64,000 bases of DNA, taken from positions 1 through 64,000 of the forward strand of contig JAFAFC010000006.1 in assembly GCA_023423715.1 (NCBI GenBank). Direction: 5' to 3'. The number at the start of each line of letters is the position of its first letter. The first letter of the stretch is position 1. The notes beneath the pieces were generated by a model. That model was given only the letters and a program-made list of their open reading frames with translations. It had not been told where the DNA came from and made no database searches. Source of the DNA: Bacteroidota bacterium. GTDB lineage: Bacteria; Bacteroidota; Bacteroidia; Flavobacteriales; Weeksellaceae. Positions 8,766 to 16,761 of the stretch are shown piece by piece. The position numbers and the translations under genes are program-made.

Positions 8766-9671
8766 TTACTTCAAATGAAAGAATAGCCCTTTTTGTTCTT
8801 GGTTAAAATAGTCCCAAACAACTTTTGAAGCATTCGAAATTAACTTACAATTGGTTTCCCAAGATTCTTGAGAATCTTTTACAAACACGGTGATTGCATA
8901 TCTTTTTCCGTTCGGCAGTGTGATGATTCCAGCGTCGTTTTCAGCTATTGTTAAGTTGTTTACACTTCCTGAAGATCCAGTTTTGTGGGCAATTAAAGTC
9001 CCTTTTGGAAGTTGTTCTTTTAACTTATTAGTTCCAGTAGACGTTCCCAACATGATTTTCATAAGATAATCCGTTGATGATTTAGAAAGCATTTTTCCTT
9101 TCGCAAAATCCGAAAGAAGCTGGGACATGGATTTGGTTGATGAATAATTTGGGTACAGATATTCCACACCTTTATGCATCCATTCTTCGTTGTATTTTAT
9201 TTGAAAATCTTTTACGCCTTTAGAATTCATAAATGCTTGTACCTTCTCTGTTCCACCAAGCATGCGTAAAAGAATGTCACAACCATTATTGTCGCTTTTT
9301 GCAACAGTGTAATCGATAATTTGGTCCAAAGTTAATTCCACATCTCCATTAGGATAGTCGTCTCGAATTGGGCTGTGTGTATTCTCTAATAAATCACTTT
9401 TCTTGACTAAAATTTTCTGATTTAGTTTGAATTTCCCTTGGTCAACTTCATTTAAAACTGCGGCTGCAATATGAAATTTGAAAACACTTAACATCGGTAA
9501 ATGCTCTTTTCCATGAGTGTTATTGAATTCAAATGGGAAGTCAATTCCTATTACAGAAAAGCCAACCGTGGCTTTTTTGTCTTTCGTAAGTGCATTAAGG
9601 CTAGATTTTAGGCTGTTTTTTTGTGCAAAACAAAAAACGGGCAGAAGGAGAAAAAGAAGGAATTTATTCAT
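8766..9671 (-). CDS. bla: Class A beta-lactamase (subclass A2-like)
   Basis: A 301-residue serine beta-lactamase with a Sec signal peptide ending CFAQ. Catalytic motifs are complete: SVFK with Ser62/Lys65 (Ambler 70/73), SDN at 126-128 (Ambler 130-132), a glutamate pair in NEEWMH at 162-163 that can supply the omega-loop Glu166, and KTG at 230-232 (Ambler 234-236). The extended loops and SVFKFH context fit the A2 group typical of Bacteroidota (CME, CGA, CIA, PER relatives). The substrate range cannot be read from sequence. There are no mobile elements next to it, so it looks intrinsic. Confidence 0.92.
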   Translation of the reverse strand: MNKFLLFLLLPVFCFAQKNSLKSSLNALTKDKKATVGFSVIGIDFPFEFNNTHGKEHLPMLSVFKFHIAAAVLNEVDQGKFKLNQKILVKKSDLLENTHSPIRDDYPNGDVELTLDQIIDYTVAKSDNNGCDILLRMLGGTEKVQAFMNSKGVKDFQIKYNEEWMHKGVEYLYPNYSSTKSMSQLLSDFAKGKMLSKSSTDYLMKIMLGTSTGTNKLKEQLPKGTLIAHKTGSSGSVNNLTIAENDAGIITLPNGKRYAITVFVKDSQESWETNCKLISNASKVVWDYFNQEQKGLFFHLK

Positions 9672-9683
9672 GTATCGAAAATA

Positions 9684-9714
9684 AAAAATCCTTTTCGGGT
9701 GGAAAAGGATTTTA
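9684..9714 (-). terminator. Terminator after GH5 gene
   Basis: A perfect 11-bp stem (9685-9695 with 9703-9713) on the minus strand ends in T residues just after the GH5 stop. Confidence 0.8.
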
Positions 9715-9723
9715 AAATTAATT

Positions 9724-11445
9724 TTATTTGATATGAATGGCTTTTAAGTTGATTCCGTTCGATTTGAACAGAACTCGCAAACTGTTTTGCCCTTTTGGAA
9801 GGTTGATTTTTGCTGGGTTTGAGGTTTTCCAACTTGTATAACTTCCAGTAGAATTAAGTTTATACGTAGCTAAAACGTTTCCTTTTGCATCTGTAATTTG
9901 AATTTCTCCATTTTCTTGCGATGCATATTCTAAAGAAACCTGCTTGCTTCCAGCTTTTTTCACATCGAAAGTATACTGCAACCATTCTCCAGCTTCGGTT
10001 TTACCTACATAATAGGTGTTTCCATCTTGATAAATATCCACACCGTCATTTCTTAATTTTTGACCAGAATTCCACTCAGAACGTTGGTTAGGATCGCTCA
10101 CCCAAAGGTTTTGGAAGTCTTTATCGAAATACGCACTGTTGATTCTTCCTAAATCATACGACGTCGCTTTTATCGTTCCCGGAGCGGTCATTTTCTCAAA
10201 AGGAAGGGTTGTGTCTTCTTTTACTTGACGGAAAAGTGCATCGATAACGTCTTTTTTAACTTCCGTATTCTCGAATTTGTAATTATCCGCAATTTTCATC
10301 AATGCCTTTTTTGCAAATTCTGGTGTTGGCTTCGTTCCGCCATTCTTCCAATAATTTAATAAAGTTTGATATTCAGGCGTGATTTTTACATTAGTAACTC
10401 CAGCAATATTGTCGATTTTTTTCATTGGCCAATAAGCGTAGCCGATGTTGTTGTCATCCAAAAGTTTATTCAACTCAGCAAACCAAACATTGGAGTTTTC
10501 TCCTGTTTCACCCAACCAAATCGGAACGTTGAATTTGTTTCTCAAGTCTAAAATTCCTTGGATAGAACCGGTGTTATTGGTTGTCCAATATTTATGGAAG
10601 CTTAAAGCCGTATTGTTGTCATCAATTGCAGTAAGACCATTGTAGTTATTGCCCCAACCGTTTCCTTCTAAGAAAATAATGTGTTTTTTATCGATTTTTC
10701 TAATCTCTTTGGTGATGTCATTTTGCAATTTCCAAAGCGGAGCGTTCGACTGTTCATCGGTTCCATTCGGATTGCTTCCCGTGAAATTGATGTTCGGTTC
10801 GTTGATTAAATCATATCCACCAATCCAGGCTTCGTCTTTATAGCGTTCTGCCAGTTTTTTCCAAAGTGCAATGGTTTTATTTTGATTTTCAACACTATCC
10901 CAAAGATTCGGTTTCGATTTATCGTTATCCGAAATATTCGCATCATTTCCTTGTCCACCAGGCGCTGCATGAAGATCCAAAATCAAATACATTTTATTAT
11001 CAGCACACCATTTCAAAAGTTCATCGGTCATTTTAAAACCTTGTTCTAACCACGTATTTTGGCCTTTGACAGGTTCTTTTTCAATTGGAAGCGTGTATAA
11101 ATCATAATGCATCGGCAAACGAACCGAGTTGAATCCCCATTTCGCAAGTGCATCGATATCTTTTTTCGTTACGCCGTTTTTCAAATAGGCAGTATAAAAT
11201 TCATTCTTTCCCTCTTCACCTATTAATTCTGCGATTTTAGCTTTAATTTGATATTGAGGGCCAGCAAAATCCGACGTTTTCAACATATATCCTTCCTGCA
11301 ACATCCAGCCACCAAGCCCAAGTCCTTTTAAAACCACATTATTTCCCCGTTCATCAACAATTTTTTGCCCATCAACTTTCAAAAACCCATGTCCAAAATA
11401 AAATTGAGAAGCCAAAACGATCCCTAGAATGCTTAATTTTTTCAT
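9724..11445 (-). CDS. Secreted GH5-family glycoside hydrolase with C-terminal carbohydrate-binding domain
   Basis: A 573-residue exported enzyme. After a signal peptide (about 1-20) comes a GH5 (beta/alpha)8 catalytic domain: substrate-proximal GLGLGGWM, RLPMHYD, LDLHAAPGGQ, the acid/base Glu216 in YDLINEPN and the nucleophile Glu313 in IWLGETGEN. The GLGLGGW start resembles GH5 exo-beta-1,3-glucanases and cellulases. The last 150 residues form a CBM6/35-like beta-sandwich (WLQYTFDVKKAGSKQVSLEYAS, INLPKGQNSLRVLF). The polysaccharide target is inferred only as a beta-glucan. It carries no Por-type sorting tail. Confidence 0.88.
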   Translation of the reverse strand: MKKLSILGIVLASQFYFGHGFLKVDGQKIVDERGNNVVLKGLGLGGWMLQEGYMLKTSDFAGPQYQIKAKIAELIGEEGKNEFYTAYLKNGVTKKDIDALAKWGFNSVRLPMHYDLYTLPIEKEPVKGQNTWLEQGFKMTDELLKWCADNKMYLILDLHAAPGGQGNDANISDNDKSKPNLWDSVENQNKTIALWKKLAERYKDEAWIGGYDLINEPNINFTGSNPNGTDEQSNAPLWKLQNDITKEIRKIDKKHIIFLEGNGWGNNYNGLTAIDDNNTALSFHKYWTTNNTGSIQGILDLRNKFNVPIWLGETGENSNVWFAELNKLLDDNNIGYAYWPMKKIDNIAGVTNVKITPEYQTLLNYWKNGGTKPTPEFAKKALMKIADNYKFENTEVKKDVIDALFRQVKEDTTLPFEKMTAPGTIKATSYDLGRINSAYFDKDFQNLWVSDPNQRSEWNSGQKLRNDGVDIYQDGNTYYVGKTEAGEWLQYTFDVKKAGSKQVSLEYASQENGEIQITDAKGNVLATYKLNSTGSYTSWKTSNPAKINLPKGQNSLRVLFKSNGINLKAIHIK

Positions 11446-11550
11446 AGTAGAAATGTAAATTTGGATAAAGATAGAAAAATTTTCTACAAAATCTCATTTT
11501 GAGACAATGATAACCGTGTGAATTTCAAAATTTAAAAATATCGTCACAAA

Positions 11551-11577
11551 AAAACCTGAAACAATTCAGCTTCAGGA
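11551..11577 (-). terminator. Terminator after the Gfo/Idh/MocA gene
   Basis: A short stem (11555-11560 with 11571-11576) followed on the minus strand by seven T. Confidence 0.65.
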
Positions 11578-11601
11578 TTCTATTTTTTGAAATTAATTAA
11601 A

Positions 11602-12567
11602 TTATTTCTGTATCAAATTCATGATTTTTAAGGCAATTTTTAAAGCTTCGGTTCCATCTTGAAGAGAAACTTGAGACGGTTGATCTAATTCTATGGACTC
11701 TGCAAACGAATTAAGCTCATCCAAAATGGCATTATTCGACTGAATATTTGGATATTCAAAAAGAATTTGATTTTTTTCACCATCCGCATTTTCAATAATC
11801 ATATCGAATGGTGACGGCTCTGTAGGAGCTTCTTTCATACGAATAACTTCTGCTTTTTTCTCCAAGAAATCTACTGAAATATACGCGTCTTGCTGAAAGA
11901 AACGTGATTTACGCATCGCTTTCATTGAGATTCTTGAAGTCGTTAAATTGGCAACGCAGCCGTTTTCAAATTCGATTCTGGCGTTACAAATATCTGGTGT
12001 TTTAGAAACGACGCAAACACCGCTTGCGTGGATGTCTTTTACCTTTGATTTCACCATGCTCAACAAAATATCCAAATCATGGATCATTAAGTCCAAAACC
12101 ACAGAAACATCCGTTCCGCGAGGGTTAAATTCTGCTAAACGATGGATTTCAATAAACATCGGATTGTTGATGTACTCCTTGGTCGCAATGAAAGCCGGAT
12201 TGTAACGTTCAACGTGACCAACTTGAACTTTAATGCCTTTTTCAGTACATTTTTGAAGTAAATCTTCAGCTTGCTCTAAAGTTTGAGTAACAGGCTTTTC
12301 AATGAAAAAATGAATTCCTTTGTCAATCGCTTTCAAAGCAAAATCGTAATGGTAGATTGTTGGCGTTACAATATCCAATACGTCGATTTGGTCTAGTAAA
12401 TCGTCAAAATTTTCAAAATACTTGTATCCAAATTCGGCTTCCAGTTTTTTTCCATTTTCTGCGTCTTTGTCGTGAAAACCAACCAAGTTGTATTTCTCTG
12501 ACATTTGTAAAAGTTTCAAATGTATTTTTCCAAGATGCCCTGCACCTACCAATCCTGCGTTTAGCAT
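11602..12567 (-). CDS. Gfo/Idh/MocA-family NAD(P)-dependent oxidoreductase
   Basis: A 321-residue dehydrogenase with an N-terminal Rossmann fold (VGAGHLGKIHLKLL, residues 7-20), the family EKPVTQ motif near 95 and the central GHVERYNPAF segment. Such enzymes oxidise or reduce sugars, inositols or related compounds. The motif GHVERYNPA is typical of a widespread Bacteroidota subgroup of unassigned substrate. It stands alone on the minus strand, divergent from pcm, with its own TATCTTTG promoter box. Confidence 0.85.
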   Translation of the reverse strand: MLNAGLVGAGHLGKIHLKLLQMSEKYNLVGFHDKDAENGKKLEAEFGYKYFENFDDLLDQIDVLDIVTPTIYHYDFALKAIDKGIHFFIEKPVTQTLEQAEDLLQKCTEKGIKVQVGHVERYNPAFIATKEYINNPMFIEIHRLAEFNPRGTDVSVVLDLMIHDLDILLSMVKSKVKDIHASGVCVVSKTPDICNARIEFENGCVANLTTSRISMKAMRKSRFFQQDAYISVDFLEKKAEVIRMKEAPTEPSPFDMIIENADGEKNQILFEYPNIQSNNAILDELNSFAESIELDQPSQVSLQDGTEALKIALKIMNLIQK

Positions 12568-12584
12568 ATCAATTTTCTTTGTGT

Positions 12585-12592
12585 CAAAGATA
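12585..12592 (-). promoter_or_regulatory. -7 box for Gfo/Idh/MocA gene
   Basis: TATCTTTG on the minus strand, 17 bases before the start codon. Confidence 0.6.
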
Positions 12593-12625
12593 CGAAAATG
12601 GGTAAAATTTTTGGTTTGTTTTCTA

Positions 12626-12658
12626 TTTGCCTTGTAGTCTTTTTATTTTCTACTTTTG
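12626..12658 (+). promoter_or_regulatory. pcm promoter (TTTG-N21-TACTTTTG)
   Basis: A -33 TTTG at 12626-12629 and a -7 TACTTTTG at 12651-12658 fit the Bacteroidota consensus. The 5' leader of about 35 bases contains an 8-bp perfect inverted repeat. Confidence 0.65.
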
Positions 12659-12661
12659 TAT

Positions 12662-12682
12662 GAAATTCGCAAAACGAATTTC
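12662..12682 (+). promoter_or_regulatory. Inverted repeat in pcm leader
   Basis: GAAATTCG and CGAATTTC flank a 5-base spacer right at the predicted transcription start of pcm. It may be an operator or an mRNA stem. No regulator can be named. Confidence 0.35.
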
Positions 12683-12700
12683 TAAAAAACGGATACAATC

Positions 12701-13351
12701 ATGCAGGATTCTTTTCTACACCGAGGAAAAAGAAAAATTTTAATCGATTATTTGAGAACCAAAATTGGGATTCAAGATGAAAATGTTCTTCAAGCTATGA
12801 ACGCAGTGCCGCGTCATTTGTTTATTGAAAGTATTTTCGAAGACTATGCGTATGAAGATCGCGCATTTCCTATTGCGGCAAGACAAACAATTTCACACCC
12901 TTCAACGGTTGCTGAACAATCAGAACTTTTGCAAGTTCAAAATGGAGAAAAAGTACTAGAAATAGGTACGGGATGCGGATATCAAACGGCGGTTTTGTTA
13001 GAAATGGGCGCGCAAGTTTATACCGTTGAACGACAAAAGGATTTGTATGATTTCTCTTCAAAAAAACTAAGACAACTATTGTATAGACCTAAATTTCAAT
13101 TGTTTGGTGATGGTTTTGTTGGGCTTCCAACATTTGCCCCTTTTGACAAAATATTAGTGACTTGTGGAGCAGAAGTTCTCCCCACGGAATTATTACGTCA
13201 ACTGAATGTTGGTGGTAAAATGGTTATCCCATTAGGGCCAATTGATGAGCAGATATTATATCGTTTTAGTAAAGTGTCGGATACTGAGATTGAAAAAGAA
13301 GATTTCGGTGCCTATAAATTTGTTCCTATGTTAAATGATACAAATACTTAA
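12701..13351 (+). CDS. pcm: Protein-L-isoaspartate O-methyltransferase
   Basis: A 216-residue SAM-dependent enzyme that methylates isoaspartyl residues in damaged proteins so they can revert. The signature QTISHPSTVAEQSELL (substrate-binding region) and SAM motif VLEIGTGCGYQTA are clear, and the length is normal. It is followed after three bases by a KOW-motif small protein, probably in the same mRNA. Confidence 0.94.
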   Translation: MQDSFLHRGKRKILIDYLRTKIGIQDENVLQAMNAVPRHLFIESIFEDYAYEDRAFPIAARQTISHPSTVAEQSELLQVQNGEKVLEIGTGCGYQTAVLLEMGAQVYTVERQKDLYDFSSKKLRQLLYRPKFQLFGDGFVGLPTFAPFDKILVTCGAEVLPTELLRQLNVGGKMVIPLGPIDEQILYRFSKVSDTEIEKEDFGAYKFVPMLNDTNT

Positions 13352-13354
13352 AGT

Positions 13355-13534
13355 ATGGATTTGTCAAAACTAAAAGACGGTGCAGTTTGTAAAGTAATAG
13401 GTGGGACACATAAAGGAAAGTCCGGAACGGTTCACGATATTAAAACAAGTAAATCAGGTGAAATTACTATTACCGTAAAGCAAGAAAATGGGGTTCGTTT
13501 TAAGACGCTTGGAAGGAATGTAGAAGTCCAATAA
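13355..13534 (+). CDS. Small KOW-motif protein (59 aa)
   Basis: A 59-residue basic protein beginning MDLSKLKDGA and ending GRNVEVQ. Residues 10-27 (AVCKVIGGTHKGKSGTVH) form a KOW motif, the RNA-binding beta-loop seen in L24, L26e and NusG. No other domain is present. Only 3 bases separate it from pcm, and a strong hairpin follows, so the two look like one operon. RNA or ribosome binding is inferred from the motif; no function is established for such stand-alone KOW proteins. Confidence 0.8.
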   Translation: MDLSKLKDGAVCKVIGGTHKGKSGTVHDIKTSKSGEITITVKQENGVRFKTLGRNVEVQ

Positions 13535-13833
13535 GTTCAAAGTTTCGACATAAATATATTTATAGAAAGTACAATAATTTTATTGCACTTTCTTATTTTA
13601 TTGGAGTTCAGATCCATAATTGGTGTTTTTTTTAGAGAAAATAACTAAATAATTTTAAAAATTCTGAAATTAAAAAATATTTTTTGTCCGATTTTTTAAG
13701 GTCTATTTTATGTAAATTTCTGATTTTCAGTAGTCATTTTTTGCAAAATAATTTTTTTTTAATTCAATGTTAATATTTGTTAAGGTTTTGAGAAAAAATG
13801 AATAAACTTGTCTTAAATACAAAGTGATTTAAT
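13535..13833. other. AT-rich intergenic region before susC-like gene
   Basis: About 300 bases without a gene. It begins with the terminator of the pcm operon (13563-13599). The rest is very AT-rich, with T runs at about 13626-13633 and 13751-13758. A TTAATATTTG element at about 13769-13778 is close to, but not exactly, a -7 box. The start of the SusC mRNA could not be placed. Confidence 0.6.
13563..13599 (+). terminator. Terminator after pcm-KOW operon
   Basis: A 14-bp stem with one mismatch around a TTT loop (AGAAAGT...ACTTTCT) and a T-rich tail. Confidence 0.75.
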
Positions 13834-16746
13834 ATGAGTGTAAAAAGAAAAGCGATTTCTACGGTAGGGGTAGGTTTCTTTTTGATGGGAAGTTTGTTGC
13901 ATGCACAAACTACGGATTCAAAAGATACTATTTCTACTGAGAAGAAAATTGAAGAGGTTGTTGTTGTTGGGTACAAACAACAAAGAAAAGAAACTTTGAC
14001 ATCGTCTGTAACGACTGTTTCTGCTGAAAAATTGCAGGATGTTACAAGTTCTAATTTTCAAACCATGTTACAAGGGAAAATGCCCGGAGTTGTTGCGGCA
14101 GTTAGTGCAGGGAAACCAGGGTCCGCTCCTGTTATGAGAATTAGAGGGGTTTCCTCTATTGCGGCTAACCAAAACCCATTATACGTTGTTGATGGAGTAA
14201 TTATTCACAGTGATGCTGATGTACCACCGGATCAAATTGAAAACGTAACCATTCTTAAAGATGCTGCTGCTACAGCGCTTTATGGATCTCGAGGAGCTTC
14301 TGGTGTTGTCGTAATCACAACGAAGTCGGGAAGAGGAAATTCGGTAAGTTTAAGTGTAAATAATACCTTTAACTTCTACAACATGGGGAATTTCAAATTA
14401 ATGAATTCTCAACAACAGAAAGAGCGTTTTCTTGAGTTTGCTGCAAATGGAACAGATATTTTTTCCATGATTAATAAGCAGTATACGACACAATCGGGGA
14501 TGACACCAATTACAAGTCTTGATCAAATAACAAGAGATTTTGATTGGTTAGATTTAGCTACACAAGTCGGAGTTGTAAACAATTACAATTTAAGTTTAAA
14601 CAAATCCTCTGATGGAAATAGAACATATTTCAATGCAGGATATTATAAAGAAGAAGGAACCGTTAAAGGATATAAACTTGAGCGTTTTAGTGCTAAATTA
14701 AATCAAGAAAGTAAAATTTACGATTGGTTAAAATTCAGCCCAAAATTAACGTTTACGTTTGATCAGGTTTACGATCAAGAATATAGTTTGTATGCAGGTA
14801 TGTATAATATGCCTTGGGACTCTCCATTTTATCCAGATGGTTCTATCTATGACGTTCGTTCAAGCAATACATTGCCTTGGTTCTCTAGGGATCGCGGAAA
14901 TTATTTATTGGATAGGCCGAAGTCTTACGGGAAAAACAATACATTTAATGGACAGGGTAATTTAGATTTTGAAGTTCGTTTAGCGAAAAATTTGAAATTT
15001 ATTTCAACCAACAGTTTAACGTATTATAACTATGATGGTTTAGGATATTCAGATCCTTCGATGCTTTCGCAAGCAACAAACAAAGGACAGCTTTCTCAAT
15101 CTAATGCAATTCGATGGACGAAGTATACCAACCAAATGTTGAAGTACGAAAATACATGGAATGATGTACATAAATTTAATGCTTTAGTAGCGTATGAATA
15201 TCAAGACTATATGTACAAGTCTAATGGAGCAACTGTGAAAGGTTTGGTTGTCGGTTCGGAAGTTTTGTCTAATGGTGCAGAAGCATTAGGCGTGCCAAAT
15301 GGTCAAAAAAATGAATATGCATTTCAGTCTTATCTTTCAAACGCAGAATATTCCTATGCTGATAAATATTTATTGCAAGGATCCGTTAGAATAGATCAAT
15401 CTTCTCGATTCCCAAAACAATACAAAACAGGGCTTTTCTGGGCTGTAAGTGCAGGATGGAATATATCTAATGAAGCGTTCTTTGAACCGTTAGCAAGTAC
15501 GATTAATCGTTGGAAAATTAGAGGAAGTTACGGGGTACAAGGAAATGCACCAACGGACTATTATGTGAATTTTAATAGAAGTTCATCAAGACCGTATAAT
15601 GGATTGGTAGGGCTTTTCCCAAGTGCTTTTGGTAACACGGGTCTGAAATGGGAAACAATCTATCAATTAGACCTAGGTACGGATATCTCATTCTTAAATA
15701 ATCGTATTAATGTTACTTTTGATTGGTATAATAAAGAAACGAAAGACTTAATTACGAACCTTCAATTACCGATTGTAACAGGATATACATCTCAAGTAGT
15801 TAACTTCGGGACATTACGAAATAGAGGTATTGAATTTTCGATTGATGCAGATGTTATCAAAAAGTCAGATTTTAAGTGGAATATAGGATTCAATATTGCT
15901 AAAAACAAATCAACACTTGTTGAGTTGGCGAATGAAAATTACAAGTCAGGACAGTTCAGATATACCGTTGGTGAGCAAATTTATACCTATGATTTAAGAG
16001 AGTGGGCTGGAGTAGATGCAGCGAATGGAAACCCACTTTGGACAATGTATTATATTGACAAAGACGGAAACGGAGCATACAATACAGGTGATACCAGAGT
16101 TGCTTCTCTAAGTGATTATCAAACGGCAAATCCAGATGCTGTCATTGCAAAAACAACGACTTCTACCTACAGTAATGCAACCTATATTAATTTTAAAGAC
16201 AAATCTAGATTACCAGATTTTACCGGGGGTATTACTACGGCATTAAGTTACAAAGGGTTTACTTTAGCAGCCCAAGCAACTTTCTCAAAAGGAGGTTATT
16301 TATATAATGCCATGAGACAAAATTATACCGATAATGATGGTATTTATCCATTTTATAACCAGATGGTACTTACAAAAGATTGGTCTCGTTGGAGTGTAAA
16401 CAATACACCGGAACAGAATGCAAATGCGACTCACCCGTCATTGGTTTACGAAGATAAAAGACAGTCTAATGGAGAATCAACAAGGTATTTAGAAGATGCA
16501 AGCTTCTTTAAAATTAGAAGTATCAGCTTATCATATGATTTACCAAAGCAGTTTTTACCAGCAAACAACATGATTAAGAGCTTAAGGTTATCTGTGAATT
16601 TAGAAAACATGTTTATGTTTACGAAATTCTCTGGATTTTCACCAGAAATGGGATATACAGGGAACAACTCAGGAGGTTCTAACTATTCTTATGTAAACTA
16701 CCCTGCGCCTAAAGGAGCATCAATCGGGTTAAATGCAACCTTTTAA
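13834..16746 (+). CDS. SusC/RagA-type TonB-dependent outer-membrane transporter
   Basis: A 970-residue outer-membrane receptor. A signal peptide (about 1-25, ending LHAQ) is followed by a SusC TonB-box-like motif EEVVVVGYKQQRKE (36-49), the plug with LQGKMPGVV and the conserved end YGSRGASGVVVITTKSG (150-166), then a 22-strand barrel ending in GASIGLNATF with the terminal Phe. It lacks the N-terminal carboxypeptidase-D-like regulatory domain present in most SusC proteins. It pairs with the SusD lipoprotein 15 bases downstream. The substrate is unknown: no enzymes or sigma/anti-sigma genes flank the pair. Confidence 0.95.
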   Translation: MSVKRKAISTVGVGFFLMGSLLHAQTTDSKDTISTEKKIEEVVVVGYKQQRKETLTSSVTTVSAEKLQDVTSSNFQTMLQGKMPGVVAAVSAGKPGSAPVMRIRGVSSIAANQNPLYVVDGVIIHSDADVPPDQIENVTILKDAAATALYGSRGASGVVVITTKSGRGNSVSLSVNNTFNFYNMGNFKLMNSQQQKERFLEFAANGTDIFSMINKQYTTQSGMTPITSLDQITRDFDWLDLATQVGVVNNYNLSLNKSSDGNRTYFNAGYYKEEGTVKGYKLERFSAKLNQESKIYDWLKFSPKLTFTFDQVYDQEYSLYAGMYNMPWDSPFYPDGSIYDVRSSNTLPWFSRDRGNYLLDRPKSYGKNNTFNGQGNLDFEVRLAKNLKFISTNSLTYYNYDGLGYSDPSMLSQATNKGQLSQSNAIRWTKYTNQMLKYENTWNDVHKFNALVAYEYQDYMYKSNGATVKGLVVGSEVLSNGAEALGVPNGQKNEYAFQSYLSNAEYSYADKYLLQGSVRIDQSSRFPKQYKTGLFWAVSAGWNISNEAFFEPLASTINRWKIRGSYGVQGNAPTDYYVNFNRSSSRPYNGLVGLFPSAFGNTGLKWETIYQLDLGTDISFLNNRINVTFDWYNKETKDLITNLQLPIVTGYTSQVVNFGTLRNRGIEFSIDADVIKKSDFKWNIGFNIAKNKSTLVELANENYKSGQFRYTVGEQIYTYDLREWAGVDAANGNPLWTMYYIDKDGNGAYNTGDTRVASLSDYQTANPDAVIAKTTTSTYSNATYINFKDKSRLPDFTGGITTALSYKGFTLAAQATFSKGGYLYNAMRQNYTDNDGIYPFYNQMVLTKDWSRWSVNNTPEQNANATHPSLVYEDKRQSNGESTRYLEDASFFKIRSISLSYDLPKQFLPANNMIKSLRLSVNLENMFMFTKFSGFSPEMGYTGNNSGGSNYSYVNYPAPKGASIGLNATF

Positions 16747-16761
16747 TTAAAAGAACGAATT

